The notes under the pieces: model-generated
What the model saw: only the letters and a program-made list of their open reading frames with translations
Databases searched by the model: none
What the model was told of the DNA's origin: nothing
In this document: piece after piece, positions 1-11,700 of the stretch
Layout of the letters: each line of letters begins with the position of its first letter
How positions within the stretch are numbered: the stretch's first letter is position 1
Assembly (NCBI GenBank): GCA_025526915.1
Contig: JAHLKH010000021.1
Span: 124,001-188,000 of the forward strand
Length of the DNA: 64,000 nucleotides
Origin: Entophlyctis helioformis
Taxonomy: Eukaryota > Chytridiomycota > Chytridiomycetes > Chytridiales > Chytriomycetaceae
Direction of reading: 5' to 3'
Position numbers and translations under genes: made by a program

Positions 1-641
1 GACGGATCTTGCTTGGCCATCCAGCGTTGGAGTATCTTGTACTTGTCGTCGAGATGCTTGAGCAGATCGACGAACCCAAAGCGGATGGCCATGCGAGCGA
101 GTGCGATCGGTTTTGAAAAGTCGAGCAGGTCGTACCAGCCGTGCCGCATGGCGATGAGAAGCAGCCGGCGTTCGTTCCTGCAAGTGTCACGGAACGATCC
201 ACAGTAGCGGTTGTTCTGTTTGTCGTATATCGCACGCTCGACCTCGGTGAACTTTGGAAATCGCTTGCAGAGACGGTCGTACATGGAGCGAGAGTGTGCG
301 AGGAGCAGTCCGTTCTCGGTCGTAAGCTTAACGTCAGGCAGCAGCGCCAGATCGCCCTGCCAGTCCATCTGGAACGTATCGGCCCACAGCTGCAGCTTGG
401 TCGCTTTACTGAGTGTGGCGGCATCGCCGAGCAGGCCGTTGAGGAAGAGGGTGGGCGGGCCGGCGTGCTTGAGGATCATGGCGTGGATCTCGGCGGGCTT
501 GCGGTCCCAGTGGCTTCTGCCGTATGCGAGGTCGCCGGTGGCTGGCGGCACAACATAGCGAGGCACACCTGGCTGTGGTGTCGTTGCTGCTGCTGCTGCT
601 GCTGCGTCTGCGTTGCCTGCCGTCTGTTGCTCCACTTGCAT
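1..641 (-). CDS. Hypothetical protein, chytrid ankyrin-family-like, 3' end outside window
   Basis: The minus-strand frame is open from an ATG at 641 to the left edge, giving about 213 N-terminal residues; the C-terminus lies outside. After a low-complexity start (an Ala run at about 535-605) come the visible stretches WADTFQMDWQGDLALLPDV, HSRSMYDRLCKRFP and LLLIAMRHGWYDLLDFSKP. Helical segments of the type 'ALARMAIRFGFVDLLKHL' resemble degenerate ankyrin repeats, and the DW-GDL-LP pattern recalls the N-terminal region of ankyrin proteins that are very abundant in chytrids. That family link is from memory and is weak. No signal peptide or membrane segment is seen. No intron is needed in the visible part. 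Function is unknown. Confidence 0.55.
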   Translation of the reverse strand, partial: MQVEQQTAGNADAAAAAAATTPQPGVPRYVVPPATGDLAYGRSHWDRKPAEIHAMILKHAGPPTLFLNGLLGDAATLSKATKLQLWADTFQMDWQGDLALLPDVKLTTENGLLLAHSRSMYDRLCKRFPKFTEVERAIYDKQNNRYCGSFRDTCRNERRLLLIAMRHGWYDLLDFSKPIALARMAIRFGFVDLLKHLDDKYKILQRWMAKQDP

Positions 642-1177
642 CGTCACAGCCGTTTGCTCGCTTTGTTGGCTGTGAGGACAACAACAGACGCGATCGTGGG
701 AACAAGATATAAACCAGCTCGTCGTGTTTGAGCATGGAGCATACCACGGCCAAGACGACCCTCAGCCATGCAGGTTGAGCAGTGTGATCCCGGCATCGAC
801 GACCGAAGACGCGCCCCTTGTCGTCCTTGTTCAAACCGAGCCCTTGGCCCCGCTGGGCTTATCATCATCTGTGATAAAGGAGCGCACTGGTCGGCTCAAG
901 CGGCTCATGTTCTGCACCCGCTTCGACCTTGGTGGTCAGCAACTGTTGGTTCTTGCATCTGCTTTTCAGTTATAAAGGGATGGCGTGTGATACATCTCTG
1001 CCGCATGCATAGGGAGCATGAGAAGACAGTCATCACAAAAGCCAGCCAGTGCATACGCGGCCATGATCAGCATCTGCAAGGCGTCTGACACAGCAGCCCG
1101 CCGCGTTCATTGGATCCTCTCCTGCCAGCAATATGCGCAACTCCCCCACCCTCCAACTGCAAAGAATGGCAACCAGC
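642..1177. other. Intergenic region, 5' of the truncated gene
   Basis: About 540 bases lie between the start of the truncated gene at 641 and the stop of the ABC transporter at 1178; both genes read leftward. Open frames here are short and have no protein-like character. The stretch presumably holds the promoter of the left gene and the 3' UTR of the transporter. No TATA box, repeat or RNA gene stood out. Confidence 0.4.
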
Positions 1178-4100
1178 TCAAATCAAGGTGCGCTTGGCAT
1201 GCTTGAGGTCGCCGTCGTCTGCCTCGTCGCCGTCCTTGTCGTCGCCGCGGCCATCCAGACTGAGCTCGCGGTTAATTTCCGTCAACCGCGACCGCAGACC
1301 GTCCATGCCCATCATCTGCGTCTCGAGCTTGTGCACCTCGTGCTCCATGGACAGCGACAGCGACTCGGCCGTGCCAATCTGCTCGACGACCCATGCGGCA
1401 TGGCTGCCCGTCGTCTCGTCCGTCTCGCCGATGCGCAGCAGGTACGTGTGGTACTTGAACAGCGACGGGCGGTGCGAGATGGTCACGAGCGTCATGCCTG
1501 CTTCCTTGGCCGACGTGTAGAGGAGCGCCTCCACGTCGGTCGAGACGGCCGAGGTGGCTTCGTCAAGCACGGCGAACCGCGGCCGGTGGTAAAACAGCCG
1601 CGCGAGCTGCACACGCTGCTTCTCGCCTGGCTTCGGGATCCCGCCGTCAGTGTCGAGAACATCAAGACCAGACAAACAGAACAGAACAGAGCAGGGCAGG
1701 GCAGAGCAGTGCACTTGCCTCCCGAGAACACGTCCTTCCATTCCTTGACAGCCTCCCATCCACCCTCGCGGCCGGGAATATAGTCCAGGTAGACCGTCTT
1801 GAGAATGTCCGTGAGCTCGGCATCCGTGCGGCCAGCCTTGATCATGTCCGCATGCGAGTGGGGGTAAATGATCTGGTCGCGCAGACTGCCAATGGCGAGG
1901 TACGGCCGCTGCGGGAGGTACATGATGGACGACAGCTTGGGGGCCGGACGCGAGATGGTGCCGGCAAAGTGCGGCCAGAGCCCCGACAGCACGCGGAGGA
2001 TGCTCGTCTTGCCTGCGCCGTTGGGGCCGGTGATCATCAGGTGGTTGCCGGCCGGGATGTCGACCGAGAGGTTGTTGACCAGGATCGTGTCGCCGTACGG
2101 CGTGACGATGGGCGTGTCGGTGAAGCGAATGACTGAAGCAGCCCGATCCAGGCAGTCCGTCAGTCCGTCAGTCTGCCAGCCACCAGAGAGCAGGAGAAAC
2201 GAGGCAAGCGGGGGGCATGGCCAGCCTACCATTGTCGTCATAGACAATCTTGCCCTCGCGGTGCTCAATGGTAAACGACGGCTCGGCAGTCGACTCGGGC
2301 CGCACAAACTTGTCCTTGCTGAGGTCCTCGAGCACGCGCAGCATGTTGTAGACACGGTACGTGTAGCCGGCCAGCTCCGACAGCTCCTTGTACGAGTACA
2401 TGATGCGGCCACCGGCATCGGCGAGCGAGAGCATCAGACTGGATGATGCACGCAGAGTGGGCAGCCACGTGTCAGTCAACGGTGCCGAGGCTGATGCACA
2501 AAGCGACAGAGCAAGAGACAGATGCAAAGACAGACGCACCGCTTGTTGGTGATAAAGCCCTGCGTGCGGCTGCCCGTCTTGCGATCAATGGTGGGAGCAG
2601 CGTTCTCGGTCGCAGCGCCGACGAGCAGGTCGGTGGCAGCAGACACGGCACTCGACACGCCGGCACCGAGGCCCTCGCCGTCGTCGTCGATCGGGGCAGC
2701 GGCCGAGCCCTGGCTCTCCTGCAGCGCAATGGCAGCCTCTAAGCGCTTGGTGCGGTCGCCGGCGACATCAGGGAAGAAGACGGGGATGGAGGCAATGATG
2801 AGGCCGACGGCGGACCACGAGTACTTGATGATAAAGTCCTCAAACATGTTGTAGGCGATGCGGATGCGGTAGATGCCGTTGATGTGCTTGATGAGCCGCG
2901 AGTAGGTCTTGTCGAGGATGGACTTTTCGAGGTCCTCGCCGTTGTAAAAGGCAATCTCTTCGGCGTTTGTGATGAGACGCGAGTGGGCACTGCGGAAGTC
3001 GCCCTCGAGCTTGGCCTGCTCAGCGGCCATCTTGCCAAAGGGCGGGGTGATGGCGCGCAGGATGGTGGCGGTGACGACGTAGTTGACCATGAGGCCCCAC
3101 ATGCCGGTGAAGCCGATGGTGCGGGTCAGCTGGTAGTTGAAGATGATGATGTCGAGCACGGGCTTGCCGAGGTTGGAGTAGAGGTTGGCGAGGGCGGTGC
3201 AGAAGCGGTTGATGTCTGTTGTGATGAGCCTGTCGGGGGAGGACGAGTGAGTGAGAGCGAGAGAGAGAGACAGAGAGAGAGGCAAGGCAAGACAAGACGC
3301 ACTGGTCTGCACCGTCGATGCGGTTGTCGAGGTTGATGGCCTTGTAGTACGTGTTGTTGGACATGTACAGAGCCTGCACGTGGTTGGTGAGCTTGCTGCG
3401 GAGGGCAATCGCCAGCTTGGACTGCAAGTAGCGGATCTGTGAGGCGGACGGGTCAGTGGACGGGCCAGGAGATGGGCCAGTGGACATGGTATGGCAGACG
3501 GCATGTGGCAGATGCACTTGCCATGCTGTTGGTGTAGGTGGCAGGGATGGAGATGGCCATGAAGTAGATCAGGCTCTTGAGGAACGAGCGGCCATCGGCA
3601 GCGACCTGTGGATGGGAGGGAGAGTGAGGTGTGAGAGATGGCATGGTTTGGCATGTGCGAGATGGTATGGTATGGCATGTGCGACAAGCCAAGTCAAGCC
3701 AAGCCATGGCACGGCACGGCAAGCCACAGCACGCACCATGTCCTTGACCAGACGGCCGTCGATGCGGGCCACGATGACGGTCAGGTAGGTGCGCAGGATG
3801 AGGAAGAAGGTGTGCAGGGACAGGATGATGATGGACGACGAGCGCCAGCGGGGCACGCAGATCTTGAGGATGTACTTGAGCTGCCTCCAGAAGCGGGCAT
3901 CGACGGCGACCTGCAGTTGGTTGTTGGTTGGTGTTGTTGTTGTTAGTGTTGGTTGTCAGCAGCAGTCAGGACATGTGCATGTGTGCATGAGCATGTGCAG
4001 ATAGAGTGGCAGACAGGCATGCACAGGCAGATAGAGTGGCAGGCAGGCAGGCAGGCAGGCAGAGAGGCTTGCCTTGACGACCCGCTTGTCAATCTTGAGC

Positions 4101-4433
4101 GGCCCGGCGGCGTCGTCGAGGGCAGCGGACCCTTGCGGCCTTTGCAGCCTTTGCGGCCTTTGCTCTGCGGGCCAGGAGCAGCACGAGGAAGCGGGCGCCG
4201 CCAGCAGCCGCGGTGGCCGTGCCGAGGGCCAAGAGCGAGCGGCGCTTGTCGGCACTGGCGGGCGAGAGAGAGAGAGAGAGAGGGGGGGGGGGGGGGGGTG
4301 GGAGAGAGAGAGAGAGAGGGTCAGCCCTCAGTCACAGTCACAACCAGCCCATACAGACAGCCCCAAGCACAGCCCACAGACAACCAGACAGCCCACAGAC
4401 AGACACAGACACGCACAGCAGCGTCGAGAGCAT
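1178..4433 (-). CDS. Peroxisomal ABC half-transporter, ABCD/Pxa family
   Basis: Fatty-acyl-CoA importer of the peroxisome membrane (ABCD family; Pxa1/Pxa2 in yeast), one transmembrane half plus one ATPase domain. Nine exons: 4417-4433, 4073-4254, 3737-3910, 3522-3605, 3303-3436, 2540-3229, 2230-2438, 1719-2132 and 1178-1626, about 780 residues. The family loop [11 protein letters not shown] lies in the membrane domain. The ATPase has Walker [10 protein letters not shown], the signature SGGEKQR (created exactly by splicing 1718/1627), Walker [12 protein letters not shown] and the switch His in TISHRPS. Introns 2, 4 and 8 use GC donors (GCAAGC, GCAAGT). Exon 2 is out of phase: the hydrophobic stretch [12 protein letters not shown] and the later LKIDKRVVK are in different frames, so one base is gained or lost near 4130-4170. 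The start follows from splicing MLSTL to ADKRRS and is the least certain part. Confidence 0.88.
4262..4318. repeat. GA/poly-G tract in intron 1 of the ABC transporter
   Basis: A run of GA dinucleotides, then about 16 G, then more GA. On the transcript strand this is a CT/C pyrimidine tract directly before the CAG acceptor at 4257-4255, so it probably serves as an extended polypyrimidine tract. Confidence 0.7.
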
Positions 4434-4603
4434 CTGTGCAGCAGCAAGTCGCCAGCAAGTCGCAGCTCGGAGAAGCACGCGCAGGGTTGCCCTCCAAACC
4501 TCATTGCGGATCTCTCGCTCTCGCTCTCTCACCTCTCGCTCTCGCTCTCCACTCTCACCTCTCTCTCTCCACACTCTCCACACTCTCACTCTCCACACTC
4601 AAG

Positions 4604-6643
4604 ATGCTCCGCGCTGCTGCGTCCAGAAGCCTCAAGCCCGCCTCGGCCTCGGCCTCGCTGTCGCTGTTCGTGTCCAAGGCCGCCGCCCCCGTCTCGACCT
4701 GGGCCCACGTGCCCATGGGTGCGTCTGCTGGTCTGCTGGTTGCTGTGTGCTGTGCTGTCTCTCTCTCTCTATGTTCTGTGTGCTGTGCTGTCTAGTGTCT
4801 CTGTCTCTCTTGGTTGTGCTGCTGCCCCTCTCTCAAGCAGCCTGCCTCTCTCTGGCAGCCTGCACGCCCGTCTCGCTGCCAGAGATCATCTCGGCTCTCG
4901 CTGGCTCGCTGGCTTGCTCGCTTGCAGCTGGCTGGCTGGCTTGCTCGCTGGCTGTTCCCGTGCGGCCTGCCACTGAGACACAGTCACAGTCACAGTCACA
5001 CACATAGAGAGTGCATGCCTGCCTGCCTGTCTCACACTCACATGTCTCACCACCTGCTCACCGCACACCGCCAATAGGCCCGCCCGACCCCATTCTCGGC
5101 GTCACCGAGGCCTTCAAGGCCGACACCAACCCCAAGAAGATGAACCTCGGCGTCGGTGCCTACCGCGACGACAACAACAAGCCCTACGTGCTGCCCTCGG
5201 TCCGCAAGGTGCGTCTTGTGGCTCTGTCTCTCTCGAGTCTCTCTCTCGTCCCTTGTGGCGCGTCAATGCATTGTCCTGCGGCTCGTGACTGACGGGATGA
5301 CTGACGGCCTGCCTTGCACACGTGCACGTGTCTCTGTCTCTCCGCCTGCCTGCGACTCTGCCCCGCAGGCCGAAGAGATCATCTTCAACAGCAAGATCGA
5401 CAAGGAGTACCTCGGCATCACCGGCGACGCCACCTACAACAAGCTGGCCGCCCAGCTTGCGTACGGCAAGGACTCGGAGCCCCTCAAAGCCGGCCTTGTA
5501 CGTCTCTCGTGTCTCTCATGTCTCACGACGTGTCTCTTGTCTCACACCGTGTCTCACACTGCACACGACGCAGATCTCCACCGCCCAGTCCATCTCGGGC
5601 ACCGGCGCGCTCCGCATCGGTGGCGCCTTCCTCGGCCGCTTCTTCCAGGGCGCCGGCGGCAAGAAGATCTACCTGCCCACGCCCTCGTGGGGCAACCACA
5701 CGCCCATCTTCAAGGACTCGGGCCTCGAGGTGCTCCCGTACCGCTACTTTGACAAGGCCACCAACGGCCTCGACTTCAAGGGCATGACCGAGGACCTCAA
5801 CAAGATCCCGTCCGGCTCCGTCGTGCTCTTCCACGCCTGTGCCCACAACCCCACCGGCGTCGACCCCACCGAGCAGCAGTGGGCCGAGATCTCCAACATC
5901 TGCAAGGCCAAGAACATCACGCCCTTCTTCGACATGGCCTACCAGGGCTTCGCGTCCGGCAACACCGTCAAGGACGCCTTTGCCGTCCGCCACTTTGTCG
6001 CCCAGGGCCACCGCGTCCTCCTCTCGCAGTCCTTTTCCAAGAACATGGGCCTGTACGGCGAGCGTGTCGGTCTCTTTTCCATCATCTCCGACTCGGCCGA
6101 GGAGGCCAAGCGCGTCGACTCGCAGATCAAGATCCTGATCCGCCCCCTCTACTCCAACCCGCCCCTCAGCGGCCCCCGCATCGTCAAGGAGATTCTTGGC
6201 AACGCCCAGCTCACTGCCCAGTGGTACGTTGTCGCCTGGTTGTGCCGTGTGGTTGTGTGTGTGATTGTATTTTGCTGGACGGAGTCGCTGGTGCACACGT
6301 CTTCCACCACCACCACCACCACCACTTGGACATGCAATTCTAACATCCTCTTGCGTGGCCCGGCAGGGAGAGCGAGGTCAAGCTCATGGCCGACCGCATC
6401 ATCTCCATGCGCACGCAGCTCCGCGGCCACCTCGAGGACACGTTCCGGTCCAAGAAGTCGTGGAGCCACGTCACGTCGCAGATTGGCATGTTCTGCTACT
6501 CGGGCCTCACGCCCGAGCAGGTCGAGCGCATCAAGAAGGAGCACTCGGTGTACCTGACCAAGGACGGCCGCATCTCCATTGCCGGCATCACCTCGGGCAA
6601 CGTCGAGTACCTGGCCAAGGCCATCCACGACGTCACCAAGTAA
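4604..6643 (+). CDS. AAT1: Aspartate aminotransferase, mitochondrial
   Basis: Pyridoxal-phosphate enzyme that exchanges amino groups between aspartate/2-oxoglutarate and oxaloacetate/glutamate; part of the malate-aspartate shuttle. Five exons (4604-4718, 5078-5208, 5369-5497, 5574-6223, 6367-6643) join in frame to 433 residues, the usual length of GOT2-type enzymes. The N-terminus ([18 protein letters not shown]) is a Ser/Arg/Ala mitochondrial presequence. Visible family motifs are [30 protein letters not shown] and the PLP-lysine motif [16 protein letters not shown]. The last exon ends with the Arg-rich small domain and [10 protein letters not shown]. No frame break is present, which contrasts with several neighbours. 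Intron 4 contains a CAC run (about 6306-6325). Short 5' and 3' pyrimidine-rich flanks surround the gene. Confidence 0.96.
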
Positions 6644-7116
6644 GCAGCAGCTTCTGCCCCACACCTCCTACGGCCTCTTGATCCCCACCCATTCCCATTC
6701 CCTCTCCTATTCCCTCTCCCATTCCCTCTCTCCACCATCAGACGGCCTCTTTCACCACCCACAACCCCCACAAGCCCCACAGGCCCCCACAATATAACTT
6801 TGTCCGCACATTGGAAAATGGCGCGCAGCCGTGTTTTGTCGCTGGCACAGTCACAAGCTTTGGTATCAGCAGCAGCATCAGCAACCAATGCCGCCGCCTC
6901 GCAGCTGCCACATGCGATCCACAGCCAGGCCCGCAGCCTGTCGGTCGCAAGCCGCCTGTCGCAGGTCCTCTGGGGCGTCGGCCACGCCAGCCCGCACTCG
7001 TCGGCCTCGGCCTCGGGCTCGGCCAGCGACCTGGACAGGGCCGAGCATGCTGTTGATGCAGACCCCAGCAACAGCGCCAGAGGCAGCCGACGCAGCACCG
7101 TGGTCTGCGAAGAGTC

Positions 7117-8214
7117 GTGGCTGCACCCGCCGCCGGCCAGACCGTCGCTCATGCGGCCGCCTGGCCCTACGGCCCGTCGTCGCTGTCGCGGTCGTCGTCG
7201 CTGTCGTCGTCGCAGTCGCGTCCGGCTTCCGCCTCCTGCCGCCGCTGCACGACTTTTTTGGCCGTCGCTCGCTGTCCACGTCGTCTCTCGGCGACGCTGT
7301 TTCACAAGGCCGTGCGTCAGACCACGGCAGCATTGGCGGCATTGGCGGCAGCAGCCAGGCCCTCTCAACGTCACAGCCGTCCACCGTCACAACCGTCACA
7401 GCCGTCACAGCCGCCGCAAGTGTGGTCGGCGCACCACGACCACCACGTTCCGTCCACCCACCGCCCGCACCCCACCGGCCACCCCACGAACCACCGCGAC
7501 CACCGCGACCACGACACGAACCACACGTCCAACTCCTCGGGCCACCACCCGCACCACCCGTCCGACTTTTACCTCAACGTCGGCAAGGCCACACAGGTGC
7601 TCCGCGACGACCTGCCGCACTTTTTCGAGGCGGGCCTCTCGCACACGGCCGACCTGTACGCGCGCGACATTGTCTTTAGCGAGCCGGTGCACTCCCACGC
7701 GCACATTTCGGGGCTCACGTCGTACCGCGCGCTTGCCGAGGCCGTGCGCGTGTCGGCCAAGTGCGTGTTTGAGGACGTGGCGTTTGACGTGGTCGGCGTG
7801 CGGCAGACGCGCGGGTGGGACGGCGAGGTGCTGGGTCGGCTCGACGGGCTTGGCAGCAACGGTAGCGGCGACGGCAGCAGCGGCAGTGAGCTGGATCGCA
7901 CGCCCGGTGTGGACGGCGGCAGTGGTGGAATTGGCAATGGCGCCAGTGGTAGCAGTAGCAGTGGTGGCAACGGCGATGGACTTGTGCTCGAGCATGAACA
8001 GGTCAAGGTGGTCGTGCGGTGGCTGTTTGCCGGCCGGCCACGAGTGTCGGCACTGATGGCGTCGCCGTCGGTTGTCGAGTACGAGGGCGTGTTTGTGTAC
8101 GGGTTCGATGCGCATGGGCGGATCAACAGCCACGTGCTGCAGAGCATCTACCCGGCACCGCCCGTGCTGGAGATGTGCCGGTGGTTCAAGCGGCCGGCCA
8201 TGGGGGTTGTCTGA
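7117..8214 (+). CDS. SnoaL/NTF2-like (DUF2358-type) domain protein
   Basis: The last about 215 residues contain a DUF2358-like NTF2 fold: LRDDLPHFFEAGL, then LYARDIVFSEPVHSHAHISGLTSYR, a strand VKVVVRWLFAGRPR and YEGVFVYGFDAHGRINSH, ending near CRWFKRPAMGVV. A Gly/Ser-rich insert (about 7850-7980) splits the domain. The upstream 150 residues are Ser, His and Pro rich. The start is uncertain. Another frame from an ATG at 6818 (MARSRVLSLAQSQALVSAA) looks like a mitochondrial presequence and runs open to about 7170 before this frame takes over, so the true gene may begin at 6818 with a frame break or unseen intron between 7050 and 7250. Enzymatic activity is unknown; plant and algal relatives are mostly uncharacterised. 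Confidence 0.65.
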   Translation: MAAPAAGQTVAHAAAWPYGPSSLSRSSSLSSSQSRPASASCRRCTTFLAVARCPRRLSATLFHKAVRQTTAALAALAAAARPSQRHSRPPSQPSQPSQPPQVWSAHHDHHVPSTHRPHPTGHPTNHRDHRDHDTNHTSNSSGHHPHHPSDFYLNVGKATQVLRDDLPHFFEAGLSHTADLYARDIVFSEPVHSHAHISGLTSYRALAEAVRVSAKCVFEDVAFDVVGVRQTRGWDGEVLGRLDGLGSNGSGDGSSGSELDRTPGVDGGSGGIGNGASGSSSSGGNGDGLVLEHEQVKVVVRWLFAGRPRVSALMASPSVVEYEGVFVYGFDAHGRINSHVLQSIYPAPPVLEMCRWFKRPAMGVV

Positions 8215-8716
8215 GCAGACGGTTGCGGTCGGTCGGTCGGTCGGTCGGTCGGTCGGTGTGTTGCATAGGCCCGTGTGTCGGGCAGTCCGCGGAGACGAGC
8301 GGGCCGGTTATTATTTCCACTTAGTGTGGCTGTTTCTTTCTTCATGGCATCTTGCATGCGTTGCTGTTCACTGCAATGAACACCCTGTGACGTCCTTCAA
8401 GATCTGGCTCATGCGCGTTGCGAGCGGCGCGTGCTTTCTGCTTGCGTGTGTGCCCGCTCGGTGGCGCAGATCTCGCATCCAGTGCCACAGCCGCCCACAG
8501 CCGTATCGCACAAGCCGCGACACACCCGCCCTGGACACCCCCGCCAGGCGGCTGTCGCTTTGCCTGCCTCACCCCCGCCCCGCCCTTGCTGCCCTGCCCT
8601 GCCCGCCTTCCCTGTTCTGCCCGCTGCCTCATGCCCTCTGCACAAACACAAGACCCCTGACCCCGCCGCGTGACTCTCCGACCAAACGCGACAAACGTGT
8701 TTTCCCAACGACAACG
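8215..8716. other. Intergenic region with a GGTC tandem repeat
   Basis: The block between two rightward genes opens with about seven perfect GGTC units (8227-8256). The rest has long open frames on both strands but only proline/alanine/cysteine noise, typical of GC-rich spacer. It presumably contains the promoter of the RasGEF gene; no clear core promoter element is visible. Confidence 0.5.
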
Positions 8717-11700
8717 ATGAACGGCGGAGAATGCTTGGCAGCAGCACCAGCAGCAGCACCAGCAGCAGCGGCAGCAAGTACGCCTGGGCCGTCGGCGATG
8801 CGTGCATCGGGGGCTGCAGGCAGCGTCGACTTGGACAGTGGCAGCCGCCGTGCAGCACGCAGGTCTTGGCACCATCCGCTCACGCAGCAGCGCTCATCGT
8901 CGCTGTCGTCGGCGTCGGTGTCGTCGTCGTCGACGCTGCTGCCGCTGCCACAGCCACAGCCGCAGATCTGCACGTTGCCAATGGCAGCTGCCCATCGCCG
9001 AGTCACTCCGCCGCCACCACCAGCAACATCAACTGTAACAACTGCAACAGCAACAACTGTAAGCGAGATGCCGGCTGATGCCCACGCAACCGCCCACGCC
9101 AGAGCCGCTGCCGATGCGGCCGGCCGCATGCCGTGGCGCGAGCACGTCCGCGCCATCGAGGCTGCCCTCGCCGGCCTGCTGGTCACCGTCGCGCCTTCGA
9201 TGCTCCGCCGCAAGACGGAGGCAGCCGCGTCCTTTGCATCGCCCGCCCCCTCGACCGAGCCGGCGTGCAGCTCGTCGTCCGCGTCGGTGTCGTCGGCATC
9301 GCTGGCATCGTCGTCGGCTGCATCCGTGTGCGCCTCGTCGTCGCTGTCGTCGTGCCTGTCGACCGTCGACACGCTCCGCTCGCTGTGCTCGTCCGTCCGC
9401 CACCACTTGAACGCCATCTGTGCCTGCGCCGCCACGTTCACGGCCCACGCATCCGCATCCGCATCCACATCCGCATTGGTGCTCGACACTCGTCTTCCCC
9501 ACCAGTCTCCGTCCCCGTCTCCGCCGTCGGCCTCGTCATCGGCCTCGTCTCGCCATCCCCATCGGCACTCGAGACGGCACGGCCTGGATGCCATGGCCGG
9601 CGAGGCGGACATTGCAGACCACATCCGGTGTGCAGACGCTGCACGCGCCACGGGCGACTCGCTCCTGCGGGCATGGGCCGCGTGGACGGCACTCGAAAAC
9701 CGTGTGCGCATCGTCTGCGGCGACGGCGTTGCGGATCTGGCTCTGCCTCGCCCGCCGCCCGCTGCCATGCACTACTTTACGGCACCTCGCCATGGCGCGT
9801 CGTCGGCTGTGTTGGCTGTGTCGTCGGGACGGCCAACAAAGCAACAGACGCAGGAGATGCAGCAGACGCAGCAGCATCTGGCTAGTGTGGCGGCACACGA
9901 GATGGCCGGGCTGGACCCCGCCGACATGGCGAGCGTGTTCCTGGATGCCGTGTTGGACGCCATCGCGTTTGCTGTCCGCTGCATGGACAAGCCTGTGGTG
10001 CGTGCCGGTGCTCCTGCCACTCCTCCCCGTCCATCACGACCGACGCGACGGACGCCGAGATGCGTCCACTGGATGCCGTGCGTGCCCCTGTGCGCGTCCC
10101 TGGCCCTGTCCCTGTGCACCCGCACTACGCAGACCTCGTGCCCGCGTCTGGATGCACGACGATCCGACACCAACGTCGTCGCCGGCACGATCGGCCTTTG
10201 CGGCCATGTCGCCAACACCTTTACCCTTATCGGCATCGTCATCGTCGTCGTCATTGCCTGTCGGTGCGAGTACGAGTGCCAGTGACGCTGTTGACCAGAC
10301 GAGCGTGCCCGTGTCGCGTCCGCCTGCCACGCCAGACTCGTTCACCACGTATCCGCGGCCGGTCGCCTGCCACGGTGGCCACGACCTGTTCGCGGGCCCG
10401 CCGCGGATGAGTCTGTTCCGTATCCCCCAGCGAGAGGATTCGCTGCGCGACATGCCCACGCCACTCCCAGGCGCAGGCGTGTCGCTCGATGCGATGATCG
10501 CGCCGGACCGCGGCCATGCATCGATGGGCCGCTCGCTGCGTCGCATGCCGCAGCGGCTGGCGACTGACTCGGTTGCGGGCTCGTCAGGCGTCCGCGGTCG
10601 TGACGGCGACAGCGACGGTGGCAAGCAGTCGCAACAGTCTCAGCAGTCGACGGCCGTCTCGGCTGGCGGCATCCGCGATCGATATCGGCCGCGGCCAACA
10701 CATCGGCACGCGCCGTCTGTGACGGACACGGTGGGCAGCATGGCGAGTCGCGCGTCGGTGCGGTGGTCGACTGCCGTGGAATCTGTTGTCGGCACGGCGT
10801 CTATCGCGCGCGACCATCGCGACCACCGCGAACACCGCGAACATCGCGAACAGCGGCAAGCGTGGGGCGAGAACGGGGCTGGGGCGACACTGGATCAACG
10901 AGTGTCTGTGCACGCGTTGCTGCGGGATATCGAGATGCTTGTGCCCATCATACGCGCCATATCGTCGCGCATGAGCACGCTGTTTGTGGGCAGTGACGTG
11001 TCCGAGAGCGGTCGCCATGACCGACGTGGGGGTGTGCTGGGCAGCATGGTTTGCTCATCGCCTGTTGGCGATGGGAGTGACTCGGTGCTCGAGACTGCGT
11101 CAACGACGCATGAGTCGGTTGGTGGTGGGGCGGCCAATCACAAGGAGAGCACTGCCTTTCCAAGGTGGGGATTTGAACTGGACATGTGTGGGCAGGCTGA
11201 CTGACTGACTGACTGACTGACTGACTGGCTGACGCTTGTGTACGTGTGAACAGTTGCCGAGTCGTGCAGTCCTGTGCGGGATGGCCGCTGCAGACGTTCG
11301 ACGACCACGGCGGGCTGATTGGGTTCCAGTACCATGGGCATCTGGTATCGTCGGTGGAGCCTTGCGGGACACCACATGCCGACGGCGTGTCTGGCCTATG
11401 CGCTGTAGCTGCAGGCACCGTCGTGCACATTATCCAGGACGGCCGTGTTGTGATGGTCGCGGAGCCCATGTCCAACGAGCGGCGGGAAGCCAAGGCGCCA
11501 CGGGTGATTGCGGCCACGCTGGCGCAGCTGTTCCTGATGCTGGCCAGCGAGCATGTGCGCGACGATGCCTTTGTCGACGCGTTTCTGTGCACGCATCCGC
11601 TGTTTGTGGACTCTGCGGTCGTGCTCGACAACCTGGCTGCGCGGTTCGATGCTGGGCCGGCCGACTGGGCCGACGCGGCGGAAGTGTCCTACTTTACCAA

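Noticed and set aside
5523..6296. Minus-strand 257-codon ORF opposite the aminotransferase
   Set aside because: Antisense shadow of a codon-biased GC-rich exon; Gly/Val/Asp-rich with no domain.
6300..6330. CAC run resembling a poly-His tag code
   Set aside because: It lies in intron 4 of the aminotransferase and is a trinucleotide microsatellite. A similar run exists at 27855-27875 outside any gene.
8072..8716. In-frame upstream extension of the RasGEF ORF
   Set aside because: Overlaps the end of the preceding gene and the GGTC repeat and has no protein-like content. The ATG at 8717 begins the first sensible N-terminus.
11160..11186. tRNA T-arm-like string (complement of GTTCAAATCCCCA)
   Set aside because: Flanking stem bases do not pair, and no D-arm, anticodon arm or acceptor stem can be drawn. 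It lies at a splice donor of the RasGEF gene.
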